Shown piece after piece: positions 9,183 to 19,627 of a DNA stretch of 64,000 nucleotides. The notes beneath the pieces are model-generated. The model did no database searches. It worked only from the letters and a program-made list of their open reading frames with translations, and had not been told where the DNA came from. The DNA comes from Embleya hyalina. Its GTDB lineage: Bacteria > Actinomycetota > Actinomycetes > Streptomycetales > Streptomycetaceae. The stretch lies in NCBI RefSeq assembly GCF_003967355.1, contig NZ_BIFH01000033.1:62001-126000 (forward strand), given 5' to 3'. Numbering within the stretch: position 1 is the first letter of the stretch; the number at the start of each line of letters is the position of its first letter. Both the position numbers and the translations under genes were made by a program.

Positions 9183-9755
9183 GTGGCCGTCAACATGTCC
9201 AAGGGCCAGAGGATTTCACTCGACAAGCCGGGTGGTGGCGAGCTGACCATGGTCCGGATGGGCCTGGGCTGGGACGCCATCAAGCGCCGCGGCCTGTTCG
9301 GCAGCCGGGAGAAGGAGGTCGACCTCGACGCGTCGTGCGTGCTCTTCGCGGAGAACCAGCCGGTCGACGTCTGCTACTTCGGCCAGCTCACCAGCAAGGA
9401 CGGGTCCGTGCGCCACACCGGCGACAACCTGACCGGGCACGGTGACGGCGACGACGAGTCGATCCTGGTGGACCTGGGTCGCGTGCCGGTGCACGTGGAC
9501 CAGATCATCTTCACGGTCAGCTCCTTCCAGGGGCAGACCTTCCAGGAGATCGAGAACGCGTTCTGCCGGATCGTGGACGAGACCACGAACACCGAGCTGG
9601 CCCGCTACACGCTCTCCGGCGGTGGCAACTACACCGGCCAGATCATGGCCAAGCTGTACCGGCACGGCACCGGCTGGAAGATGGCCGCGATCGGCGAGCC
9701 CGCCCACGGGCAGACCCTGCGCGACCTCCTGCCGGCTCTGATGGCGCACCTGTAG
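9183..9755 (+). CDS. TerD-family stress protein
   Basis: 190 residues from GTG 9183 with GGGGAGA upstream; ATG 9195 is an alternative. The protein opens with the family signature MSKGQRISLDK, then GLGWD, and carries the acidic stretches DLDASCVLF and HTGDNLTGHGDGDDESILVDL that form the Ca2+-binding loops of TerD proteins. It ends with the conserved GGGNYTGQIMAKLYRHGTGWKMAAIG. TerD domains are cytoplasmic calcium-binding modules tied to tellurite, envelope and phage stress; in actinomycetes several copies act in development and stress. A TerD-fusion gene follows directly. Confidence 0.9.
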   Translation: MAVNMSKGQRISLDKPGGGELTMVRMGLGWDAIKRRGLFGSREKEVDLDASCVLFAENQPVDVCYFGQLTSKDGSVRHTGDNLTGHGDGDDESILVDLGRVPVHVDQIIFTVSSFQGQTFQEIENAFCRIVDETTNTELARYTLSGGGNYTGQIMAKLYRHGTGWKMAAIGEPAHGQTLRDLLPALMAHL

Positions 9756-9773
9756 GACGCACAACCACACATG

Positions 9774-9818
9774 GCGAGCGGGCCGGGACGGGCGGACGAC
9801 GCCTCCCGGCCCGCTCGC
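9774..9818 (+). terminator. long hairpin between the two TerD genes
   Basis: A perfect 15-bp stem (9774-9788 with 9804-9818) with a 15-base loop lies 18 bases after the terD stop. No U-run follows, so it may stop or only dampen transcription into the next gene. Confidence 0.6.
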
Positions 9819-9859
9819 GCGGGGTCCGTCCCGGCGGGGCGGGGAGGGGACGAACGCAC

Positions 9860-11608
9860 GTGAGCACCGAACTGGTACGGGGTCAGAATCTGGCACTGCC
9901 CGACACCCGGGTGGAGGTCGAGGTCGCGGCGCAGTGTCCGGTCGAGCTGGTGGTGGCCCTGGTGGGGGCCGACGATCGGGTCCGCGGCGACGACGACGTG
10001 GTCCAGCGCGGCGGTGGCGACACCGCCGGGGTGACGATCCGTCAGGCCGGTGCGACCTTCGAGTTGGACAAACTGCCCGCCGAGGTCGAGCGGGTGCTGG
10101 TCGGCGCCTCGCTGGAGGGCGGCGGCGTGGACCGCTTCGGCGTGGTCGCCGCGCCCGTGGTCACCGTGCGCGCCGCGGGCGAGGACCTGGCCTCCTTCCG
10201 GGTCACCGACCTCGGCAACGAGCGGGCACTGCACACCGTGGAGCTGTACCGGCGCCAGGGGGCGTGGAAGGTGCGCGCCGTCGGGCAGGGCTACGAGGCG
10301 GGCCTGGAGGCGCTGCTCAAGGACGTCGGGGTCCAGAACCGGGCCCGGGTCGTGGACCGCGCCCGGACCGCGCTCGGCGGGCCGGCCGCCGCGCCGTTCA
10401 GCGCCGCGAACGCGCCAACGGAGCCGCGCGAGCCGGGTACCGTGCCGCGCGTGGACGCGAACGGCGGGATGGCCTGGGCCGCGCCGCCGCCGGATGTCGA
10501 GCAGGAGGCGAACCGGCGGGCCGCGCGGCGCGAGGTGGAGAAGCTGTACGAGCAGGTCTGGGGCGTGTTCGAGGACGCGGCGCGGTCGGCGGCCGCCTAT
10601 CGCTCGGCGATCGAGTACGCCGACGGTCGGCTGGACAAGGAGCTGGAGGGGGTCCTGAACGACCCCGCCGCGCGCTTTTCGCCCGCCGGGCTGGCCGCGC
10701 AGGACACCGCGCGGGATCGGCATCGGGCGCTGGCCGAGCAGGCGAAGGCGGTGCTGGATCGCGACACCGCGCAACTGGTCGGCGAGGTCGAGCAGTTGGA
10801 GCCGAACCTGCCGCCGGTGATGGCGCGTTGGGACAGCACGTCGTGGGCCGGGTGGCAGGCGCCGGAGGACGGGGCGCCGGCGATTCGGCTCGGCGACCTG
10901 TACCTGCCGGAGCGGCCCGAGCTGCGGGTGCCGATGGTGTTGCGGCTGCCGATGGATCGCGGGTTGTGGGTGGACACCGGTGCCACCGGTCTGGAGGGCG
11001 AGCGGGGCGACGGCGCCGAGCGGGCGAACGAGCTGGCCGTGTCGTTGACCGCGCGGATGTTCGCGGCCTTCCCGGTGGGCGAGTTCAAGGTGCACGTGAT
11101 CGACCCGGCGGGCAAGGGCACGGCGGCGGCGCCGTTGCAGCCGCTGGCGGCCTCACGACTGCTGGTGGGGCCCGTGGCCACCGACGCGGCCGACGTCTCG
11201 GCGCTGCTGGGTCGGATCATCGATCGCATCGAGCTGGTGCGGATGGCGGTTGCCAACGACGCGGTGGACTCGCTGCCGGACGGGCTCGATCTGGCGCGGC
11301 AGTTGCTGCTCGTGCACGATTTCCCGTTCGGGTTCGACGATCGCAGTGCGGCGCAGTTGCGGCACATCGTCGAGGAGGGGCCGCGGGTCGGGGTGCACGT
11401 GATCGTGGTCGGGTCGCGGGCGGACGCGGAGTCGTTCGGGCCGCTGCTTGAGCCGTTGTGGCGGTCGTTGTTGCGGCTGACGGCGATTCCGGAGGATCAC
11501 ATCATGGATCCGTGGATCGGCCTGCCGTGGGTTTACACGCCGGACCTGCCCTCGGGCGGTGCGGAGGCCACGCGCCAGCTCCTGTCGTGGGTGGCGGGCG
11601 GACGCTAG
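9860..11608 (+). CDS. TerD domain fused to a degenerate FtsK-like domain
   Basis: 582 residues from GTG 9860 with GGGGAGGGGA upstream. Residues 1-150 form a TerD-like domain (ATFELDKLPAEVERVLVGAS, then LYRRQGAWKVRAVGQGY). A middle helical region with many charged residues (about 200-310) may be coiled coil. The C-terminal ~230 residues follow the layout of FtsK/SpoIIIE ATPases (VHVIDPAGKG, later LLLVHDFPFGFD and GPRVGVHVIVV). Where the Walker A GATGSGKS should stand the protein has VDTGATGLEGERG with no lysine, so ATP hydrolysis is unlikely. It probably works with the neighbouring TerD protein as a scaffold; this is inference. Confidence 0.72.
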   Translation: MSTELVRGQNLALPDTRVEVEVAAQCPVELVVALVGADDRVRGDDDVVQRGGGDTAGVTIRQAGATFELDKLPAEVERVLVGASLEGGGVDRFGVVAAPVVTVRAAGEDLASFRVTDLGNERALHTVELYRRQGAWKVRAVGQGYEAGLEALLKDVGVQNRARVVDRARTALGGPAAAPFSAANAPTEPREPGTVPRVDANGGMAWAAPPPDVEQEANRRAARREVEKLYEQVWGVFEDAARSAAAYRSAIEYADGRLDKELEGVLNDPAARFSPAGLAAQDTARDRHRALAEQAKAVLDRDTAQLVGEVEQLEPNLPPVMARWDSTSWAGWQAPEDGAPAIRLGDLYLPERPELRVPMVLRLPMDRGLWVDTGATGLEGERGDGAERANELAVSLTARMFAAFPVGEFKVHVIDPAGKGTAAAPLQPLAASRLLVGPVATDAADVSALLGRIIDRIELVRMAVANDAVDSLPDGLDLARQLLLVHDFPFGFDDRSAAQLRHIVEEGPRVGVHVIVVGSRADAESFGPLLEPLWRSLLRLTAIPEDHIMDPWIGLPWVYTPDLPSGGAEATRQLLSWVAGGR

Positions 11609-12146
11609 AGCCGGGTCGGCGGTGCGGCCGGGTCGTGGGTCGGCCGGGTGTCCTCAAACGCCGGACGGGCTGATTGTTCGGGTGCCCCGGGTGTCGGGGG
11701 TTGCGGTTTTCGGTGGCCTCCGGCCGGGTGTGCTCAAGCGCCGGACGGGCTGGGTGGTTTGGGCCTTGGGTGTCGGGGGTTGCGGTTTTCGGTGGCCTCC
11801 GGCTCGGTGTCCTCAAGCGCCGCACGGGCTGGTTGTTCGGGTGCCCCGCGTGCCGGGGCTGCGGTTTGATGTCGGCCCCGGTCGGGGGGTTTCGGGTGCC
11901 CCGAGTGCCCGGGGCTGCGGTTTGTTGGTGGCCTCCGGGTCGGTGTCCTCAAGCGTCGGACGGGTTGATTGTTCGGGCGCCTGGGGCGTTTGGGTTGTTC
12001 TTGTGTGTCGGATCGGCTGATTGCGGGGTGGATGGGTCGTCGGTTTGGGGGAGTTGGGGGGAAAGGGGCGGGGCTGGGGGGCTCGGGGTCGTAGACTCTC
12101 GGGCCGTCGGTCGTGATCGAGGCGGCCTGGGGAAAGGGATGTCGCC
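11609..12146. repeat. tandem repeat block, four ~80-base units
   Basis: 538 bases without a gene. A 25-base core with consensus GTGTCCTCAAGCGCCGGACG + GGCTG occurs at 11648-11672, 11728-11752, 11807-11831 and 11943-11967. The first three are spaced 80 and 79 bases; the fourth is 136 bases on, with an extra partial unit in between. Between cores the sequence also repeats (GGTTGCGGTTTTCGGTGGCC). It is G/T-rich on this strand and long open frames through it are repeat translations, not genes. I recall similar core elements scattered in Streptomyces intergenic regions; their role is unknown to me. Confidence 0.8.
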
Positions 12147-12803
12147 TTGTTCGCCTATGCCGATCCGGTGCGGATGCTCGGGGTGGCCGCCGAGGTCGCG
12201 CGGACCGAGTTCGCGGTTGTCGATCTGGAGACGACGGGGTTCTCGCCCGCGCGCGGGGACCGGATCGTGGAGATCGGCGTGGTGCGGATGCGCGGCACCG
12301 GTGAGGTGTTGCGGGAGTGGACCACGCTGCTCGATCCCGGGCGGTCGGTGGGCGCGAGCCACGTGCACCGGATCACCGCCGCCGACGTGGTGGGCGCGCC
12401 CCGATTCGGGCAGATCGCCGGCGAGTTGGCGGGCCTGCTCGCGGGCGCGGTCGTCGTCGCCCACAACGCCTCCTTCGAACAGCGTTTCCTGGAAGCGGAG
12501 TTCGTCGCCGCTGGCCTGGCGCCGCCCACCCTGCCCGCGCTGTGCACGATGCGGCTGGCCAAGGCGTCCGGCCTACCGCTGGCCGACCACAAGCTCGGTA
12601 CCTGCTGCGCCCACTTCGGGCTGACCTTCCCCGACGCGCACGCGGCCCTGGCCGACGCCCGGGTCACTGCCCGTCTGCTGCCGCTGCTGCTCGCCGACCT
12701 CGGCACCCGCAGCCTGGGTCTGCCGGTGCCGCCGGCCCGCGCCCCCGAGACCCTGCCCGCGTCCGCGCTCAAGCCGCGCCGGGGGTTCGCGCCCGCCCGA
12801 TGA
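12147..12803 (+). CDS. DnaQ-like DEDDh 3'-5' exonuclease
   Basis: 218 residues from TTG 12147, which has AAAGGGA seven bases upstream; in-frame GTG 12168 and ATG 12174 are weaker alternatives. Exonuclease motif I is VDLETTGFSP, motif II is HNASFEQRFL and motif III is DAHAALADA with the His and Asp of the DEDDh class. This is the fold of the DNA polymerase III epsilon proofreading subunit, but the protein stands alone here and could trim DNA or RNA. It lacks the PHP or polymerase-binding tail of a housekeeping DnaQ, so the exact substrate is open. Confidence 0.82.
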   Translation: MFAYADPVRMLGVAAEVARTEFAVVDLETTGFSPARGDRIVEIGVVRMRGTGEVLREWTTLLDPGRSVGASHVHRITAADVVGAPRFGQIAGELAGLLAGAVVVAHNASFEQRFLEAEFVAAGLAPPTLPALCTMRLAKASGLPLADHKLGTCCAHFGLTFPDAHAALADARVTARLLPLLLADLGTRSLGLPVPPARAPETLPASALKPRRGFAPAR

Positions 12804-12847
12804 CGGGTATCCGGGCCCCGACACGGGGGTCGCCGAGCGACCTGTCA

Positions 12848-12931
12848 CCAGGATTTGGCAAAGGATGCCTTGGTGTTTCTTTTACCTTCTGGCATCCTGG
12901 AGGCAATCGGAGGGGTACAGACCCCCCTCCG
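12848..12931 (+). promoter_or_regulatory. structured leader upstream of terC
   Basis: AGGATGCC (12862-12869) pairs perfectly with GGCATCCT (12891-12898). CCAGGAT (12848-12854) can instead pair with ATCCTGG (12894-12900), and both stems need the same ATCCT. A second hairpin pairs CGGAGGGG (12908-12915) with CCCCTCCG (12924-12931), hiding an SD-like stretch. Mutually exclusive stems ahead of a metal-related membrane gene suggest a leader switch. I do not see the conserved core of the yybP-ykoY manganese riboswitch. Confidence 0.4.
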
Positions 12932-12967
12932 GCGATGACGCGACCCCCCACGTCTGCCGGAGGCGCA

Positions 12968-13957
12968 GTGGACGTTTCACCCGTTGCCTGGATCCTGACC
13001 ATCGTCGTGCTGTTGGCACTGGTGGCGGTCGATCTGTTCATCAATCGCAAACCCCACGAGGTGACCCTCAAGGAGGCATCCCTGTGGGGCGTCTTCTGGG
13101 TCGGCCTCGCCGTCCTGTTCGGCATCGGCCTGACGGTCTTCGCCGGCGCCGAGCCCGGTGGCGAGTTCTTCGCGGGCTTCATCACCGAGAAATCGCTGAG
13201 CGTCGACAACCTGTTCGTGTTCGTGCTGATCATGGGCAAGTTCGCGGTGCCGCCGCAGTACCAGCAGCGGGTGCTGCTCGTGGGCGTGCTGCTCGCGCTC
13301 GTGTTGCGCGGCGCCTTCATCGCCGCCGGCGCCGCCGTGGTCGCCGCGTTCTCGTGGGTCTTCTTCATCTTCGGCGCGTTCCTGATCTGGACCGCGTGGA
13401 AGCTGATCAAGGAGGCCCAGTCGGACGAGGAGGAGGAGTTCGAGGAGAACGCCCTCCTGCGCAAGGTCGAGAAGGTGCTGCCGACCACCGACGGCTACCG
13501 CGACATGAAGCTGGTGGTCCGCGAGAACGGCAAGCGGCTGGTCACGCCGATGCTGATCGTGATGATCGCCGTCGGCACCACCGACGTGCTGTTCGCGCTG
13601 GACTCGATCCCGGCGATCTTCGGCCTCACCAAGGAGCCGTACATCGTCTTCACGGCGAACGCGTTCGCCCTGATGGGGCTGCGCCAGCTCTACTTCCTGA
13701 TCGGCGGACTGCTGAAGAAGCTGGTCTACCTGTCGTACGGCCTGTCGGTGATCCTGGGCTTCATCGGGGTCAAGCTGATCTTCGAGGCGCTGCACGGCGA
13801 GGGCGTGCACGTGCCGGAGATCGGCATCCCGCTCTCGCTCGGCGTGATCGTGGTGACCCTGGCGGTGACCACGGTGCTGAGCCTGCGCAAGACGAGGAAG
13901 GACGAGCGGGCGGCGGCCGAGGCGGCCGCGAAGGCGGACCGGGACGCGAGCGTCTAA
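12968..13957 (+). CDS. TerC-family integral membrane protein
   Basis: 329 residues from GTG 12968, which has GGAGG four bases upstream; an in-frame ATG at 12935 lacks its own ribosome site. About nine membrane helices are visible. The family's acidic membrane residues appear in the SLSVDNLFVF segment and in IAVGTTDVLFALDSIPAI, which are thought to bind a metal ion. TerC/Alx proteins are linked to tellurite resistance and to manganese or other metal export. It shares the region with two TerD-domain genes, as in other Ter stress clusters. Its stop overlaps, tail to tail, the stop of the small gene on the other strand. Confidence 0.88.
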   Translation: MDVSPVAWILTIVVLLALVAVDLFINRKPHEVTLKEASLWGVFWVGLAVLFGIGLTVFAGAEPGGEFFAGFITEKSLSVDNLFVFVLIMGKFAVPPQYQQRVLLVGVLLALVLRGAFIAAGAAVVAAFSWVFFIFGAFLIWTAWKLIKEAQSDEEEEFEENALLRKVEKVLPTTDGYRDMKLVVRENGKRLVTPMLIVMIAVGTTDVLFALDSIPAIFGLTKEPYIVFTANAFALMGLRQLYFLIGGLLKKLVYLSYGLSVILGFIGVKLIFEALHGEGVHVPEIGIPLSLGVIVVTLAVTTVLSLRKTRKDERAAAEAAAKADRDASV

Positions 13958-14163
13958 CCCGGAAGCGGTACGGCCGGCGGCCCCTGCGCGAGGAGGATCT
14001 CGTGCGGGGGCCGCCGCGCGTCCGGGTCCGGCCGCAGTCGTACGCCGACGCTGCCGCACAGGCAGCGGGTGTAGACGACTTCGCCCTGGGATGTGGAGTG
14101 CCGGGACAGTACGGTCATACGCGGATCCTCGATCCGCCCACAGGCGTCGCACCGGGAAGACAT
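13954..14163 (-). CDS. small zinc-ribbon protein, function unknown
   Basis: 69 residues from ATG 14163, preceded on its strand by GGGGGC. Two cysteine pairs, CDAC near the N-terminus and CLC about 30 residues later (TRCLCGS), look like a small zinc ribbon. The rest is basic and proline-rich. Its stop overlaps the last bases of terC on the opposite strand, and it is divergent from the CGNR gene with an 80-base shared control region. I know of similar short proteins in Streptomyces but not of a function. Confidence 0.6.
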   Translation of the reverse strand: MSSRCDACGRIEDPRMTVLSRHSTSQGEVVYTRCLCGSVGVRLRPDPDARRPPHEILLAQGPPAVPLPG

Positions 14164-14210
14164 CGGGTTGCCCCCATGTTGGCTAGGGTAATGAGTGTGC
14201 CGGTGTAGCT

Positions 14211-14238
14211 CCTTACATAGTTCGCAGCCTAGGTAAGG
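14211..14238. promoter_or_regulatory. inverted repeat between divergent genes
   Basis: CCTTACATAG (14211-14220) and CTAGGTAAGG (14229-14238) form a 10-bp arm pair with one mismatch around an 8-base spacer. The right arm holds the AAGG that serves as ribosome site of the CGNR gene, so a bound regulator, or the RNA hairpin, would block that gene. CTAGGGTAATG at 14183-14193 is a partial further copy of the arm. Confidence 0.5.
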
Positions 14239-14243
14239 GTTCA

Positions 14244-14798
14244 ATGGAAGTCAACGGTTACCGCAGTGACGGGGTCGGCGCTGCCGTCGCGATGGTCAAC
14301 GCGTGGACCGGCGAGGAGGGCGCGGCGCCGGACGTGGCGTCCGCGCGCGACGTGCTGAGGCCGTTCTCGTATCTGGTCGCCGACCTGGACGAGCGCGCGC
14401 TGGAACCGTTGCTCGCCTGGGCCGAGGAGGTGCGCGCGTTCTTCGTGATCACCGATCTGGAGGCCGCCGTGGCACACGTGAACGGCCTGCTGGAGCGGGT
14501 CGAGTCGCGACCTCGGCTGGTGGATCACGGGTATGGGCTGCACCTGCACCACGCGCCCTCGGGGGTGCCGTTCGTCCAGCGCATCCGGATCAGCACCGCA
14601 CTGGGCCTGGCCAACCTGGTGGCCGACTACGGGCTGGGTCGCTCGGGGGTGTGCGCGGCGGCGGCCTGCGACCACGTGTTCGCGGACACCTCGCGCAACG
14701 GCCGCAAGCGCTACTGCTCGGACACCTGCGCCAACCGGGCGAACGTGGCGGCGCACCGGGCCAGGCGCCGGGCCGCCGAGGGCGCCGGACGGACCTGA
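14244..14798 (+). CDS. CGNR zinc-finger (ABATE-type) regulator
   Basis: 184 residues from ATG 14244 with AAGG six bases upstream. The N-terminal ~130 residues fit the ABATE-like helical domain found before CGNR fingers. The C-terminus carries the finger: CAAAACDHVFADTSRNG, then RYCSDTCANRANVAAHR, where CANR stands for the family's CGNR. The basic tail (HRARRRAA) fits DNA binding. Such proteins are predicted, not proven, transcription regulators that may sense small molecules. An inverted repeat overlapping its own ribosome site suggests self-control. Confidence 0.82.
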   Translation: MEVNGYRSDGVGAAVAMVNAWTGEEGAAPDVASARDVLRPFSYLVADLDERALEPLLAWAEEVRAFFVITDLEAAVAHVNGLLERVESRPRLVDHGYGLHLHHAPSGVPFVQRIRISTALGLANLVADYGLGRSGVCAAAACDHVFADTSRNGRKRYCSDTCANRANVAAHRARRRAAEGAGRT

Positions 14799-14823
14799 CC
14801 CGGCCCGGCGCCCCGCGGATCCG

Positions 14824-15480
14824 CTACCAGCGGCGGGCGCGCCATTCGGCGAGGTTGGGGCGCTCCGCGCCCAGCGTGGTGTCGTTGCCGTGGCCCGGGT
14901 AGACCCAGGTCTCGTCGGGGAGCACGTCGAACAACTTGTGCTCGACGTCGTCGATCAGGTGGTCGAAGGCGGCGGGATCGCCGAAGGTGTTGCCCACTCC
15001 GCCCGGGAACAGGCAGTCGCCGGTGAACAGGTGCGGGTGCCCCTTCGGGTCGTCGTACAGCAGGGCCACGCTGCCCTCGGTGTGCCCCACCAGGTGGATG
15101 GCCCGCAACTCGATCGCCCCGAACGCGACCGTGTCGCCGTCGTCCAGGAGCACGTCGCTGGGCACCGGGATGGCCTCGGCGTCGGCGCGCCCGGCGAGGG
15201 TGGTGGCGCCGGTGTGCGCGACCACCTCGGCCAGCGCCTGCCAGTGGTCCTGGTGCCGATGGGTGGTGACCACCTTGGCCAGGCCGCCGTCGCCCACCAG
15301 GGTGATCAGCGTGCCGGCGTCGTTGGCCGCGTCGATCAACAACTGCTCATCGGTGGCGCGACAGCGCAGCAGGTAGGCGTCGTTGTCGTAGGGCCCGACG
15401 GCCACCTTGGTGATCATCAGCTCGGCCAGCTCGCGCACGGCCGGGGCGCCGCCGACCTTCACGGATCCGTGATACGTCAT
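14824..15480 (-). CDS. MBL-fold hydrolase (glyoxalase II-like)
   Basis: 218 residues from ATG 15480, which has GGAGG nine bases upstream; the ATG three codons earlier would be directly against that ribosome site. The metallo-beta-lactamase metal motif is THRHQDH, followed by HLVGHTEGS, FTGDCLFPGG and the last ligand in VYPGHGND. This layout is that of glyoxalase II-like or persulfide-dioxygenase-like thiol-ester hydrolases in the cytoplasm. The downstream gene on the same strand side belongs to a mycothiol-using family, so a mycothiol conjugate is a possible substrate (inference). Confidence 0.82.
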   Translation of the reverse strand: MTYHGSVKVGGAPAVRELAELMITKVAVGPYDNDAYLLRCRATDEQLLIDAANDAGTLITLVGDGGLAKVVTTHRHQDHWQALAEVVAHTGATTLAGRADAEAIPVPSDVLLDDGDTVAFGAIELRAIHLVGHTEGSVALLYDDPKGHPHLFTGDCLFPGGVGNTFGDPAAFDHLIDDVEHKLFDVLPDETWVYPGHGNDTTLGAERPNLAEWRARRW

Positions 15481-15525
15481 GCGGGCCATCCTCCCCGGCC
15501 GCGCGCCCTCTCGGCTACCGACCGG

Positions 15526-16260
15526 CTACGTCCAGGCGGGCGGTGTCGGCAGGGGGCCGGCCGGTTCGACGCTCAACCCGTCACCGTTGGCGCGGCCGAT
15601 CAGCCAGGCGAGCAGCGACTGGCGGCGGCCCGAGACGACCGCGGCGGGGGCCACGCCCTCCGGGCCGATCAGCAGCTCGCGGTGGGTGATGTCGTCGCGC
15701 AGCAGCAGCGGCGGGCAGTCCGGCCGACCGCGGAAGGACGCCGCCACCTCGTTCAGCTCGCGATCGGCGTACTCGGTCGGCCAGTGCGCCGGCGTCCAGC
15801 CCGCGTCCAGGTCGACGTGGTGGATGTACAACTCGCGCAGCCGCTTGCCGGGCAGCGTCGTCGCGGCGATCTCGCCGGCGTTGCGCGCGGTCACCTTGGC
15901 GCCCCACGCGGTCGGCGTCATCGCCGTGAACGCCCGGTCGAACCGGGTCGAGGCGTCGTACAGGTCGGTGAGCTGCTCCTGCGGCGGCCGGCCGGCGCCC
16001 TCCTCGATGGCCCGGTCGCGGGCGTCGCCCGGCGGGTACATCGGGGTGGGTATCCCGGTCCGCGCCCAGTTCAGCAGGTTGGTCAGGGCGTCCGCGTTGC
16101 GGGCCAGATGGGTCAGCACATGGCCTCGGCTCCACCCGGGCAGCAGCGACGGGCCGGCCAGGTGCTCGGCCGACAGTCGTTCCGCGCTCGCCAGGACCTG
16201 AGCGGTCGCTTCGTTGATCTCCGCGAGCATCGCGGCCGGCTCGAACCCGTCCGTGGTCAC
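15526..16260 (-). CDS. maleylpyruvate isomerase-family (DinB-like) mycothiol-dependent protein
   Basis: 244 residues from GTG 16260 with GGGAGG seven bases upstream. The N-terminal domain is the DinB-like four-helix bundle (SLLPGWSRGHVLTHLARNADAL) with metal-binding His residues, the third in ELYIHHVDLDAGW. This is the MDMPI domain of mycothiol-dependent maleylpyruvate isomerase and relatives. The C-terminal ~70 residues form the usual accessory domain. It precedes the MBL hydrolase on the same strand with a 45-base gap, so both are probably transcribed together. The true reaction of this copy is unknown. Confidence 0.8.
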   Translation of the reverse strand: MTTDGFEPAAMLAEINEATAQVLASAERLSAEHLAGPSLLPGWSRGHVLTHLARNADALTNLLNWARTGIPTPMYPPGDARDRAIEEGAGRPPQEQLTDLYDASTRFDRAFTAMTPTAWGAKVTARNAGEIAATTLPGKRLRELYIHHVDLDAGWTPAHWPTEYADRELNEVAASFRGRPDCPPLLLRDDITHRELLIGPEGVAPAAVVSGRRQSLLAWLIGRANGDGLSVEPAGPLPTPPAWT

Positions 16261-16649
16261 GTTTACCTCCCCCGGATCGCTCTCCGCCGCGGATTCGCGG
16301 AACGAGACGGGTCCCGATGCGACGGAGGTCTGTGGTGTTGCAGCTTAGTGCGGCGGGCAGGCCCGAGCGCCCGGGCCGGGGCTTCACACGATCGGGTGAA
16401 GATGGGCCCGGAGAAGTTTTGTTCGAATGAATGTGCGATAGCCTGGCGCCTCAAAGGGGAACAAACACCTGCCCGCGGCTGCTTACGATGGCGCGAGGAT
16501 GTAACGATCCGGGGCCGCAGAACGTCACCACCGGCGTGACCTCGACTGCGACCGTCCCCGGGTCCGCGTCCTCGATCCGCACTGTCGACGCGTACCGATC
16601 AGCCTCTGATCGGCTTCCGTTCAGCTCGACACCATTCAGCCGAAGCGGC
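16261..16649. other. control region between the MDMPI gene and uvrA
   Basis: 389 bases between two divergent genes. It must hold promoters for both. A perfect 8-bp inverted repeat CCGATCAG-CCT-CTGATCGG is at 16595-16613, 37 bases before the uvrA start. On the minus strand at 16426-16411 a stretch resembles half of an actinobacterial LexA site (TCGAAC followed after four bases by CTTC) but the second half is poor. The stretch around 16405-16440 is less GC-rich than the surroundings and may hold promoter elements that I could not assign. Confidence 0.45.
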
Positions 16650-19523
<2,874 letters not shown>

Positions 19524-19566
19524 CGCGAGCGGCGATCGGGCCGGGTGCGAGGATTGACCGGCCTCA

Positions 19567-19599
19567 CGGTGGCGCGGCCGACGTTCGGCCGCGCCACCG
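19567..19599 (+). terminator. terminator after uvrA
   Basis: A perfect 15-bp stem (19567-19581 with 19585-19599) closes a three-base loop, 43 bases after the uvrA stop. There is no U-run, as is common in streptomycetes. Confidence 0.75.
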
Positions 19600-19627
19600 G
19601 CGTCACCCGTTCACAAGGAGATCCCGC

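Noticed and set aside
11648..11967. CRISPR array
   Set aside because: Only four imperfect copies, spacers that are themselves similar, and no cas genes; it is a tandem repeat.
11674..12624. Open frames through the repeat block that give Cys/Gly-rich repeat proteins
   Set aside because: They are translations of a tandem DNA repeat, lack ribosome sites and run into the DnaQ-like gene in the wrong frame.
12841..12967. yybP-ykoY manganese riboswitch ahead of terC
   Set aside because: The leader is short and I could not find the conserved loop sequences; only unassigned hairpins are supported.
16411..16426. LexA (SOS) box upstream of uvrA
   Set aside because: Only the TCGAAC half and a CTTC remnant fit; the second half has too many mismatches for a call.
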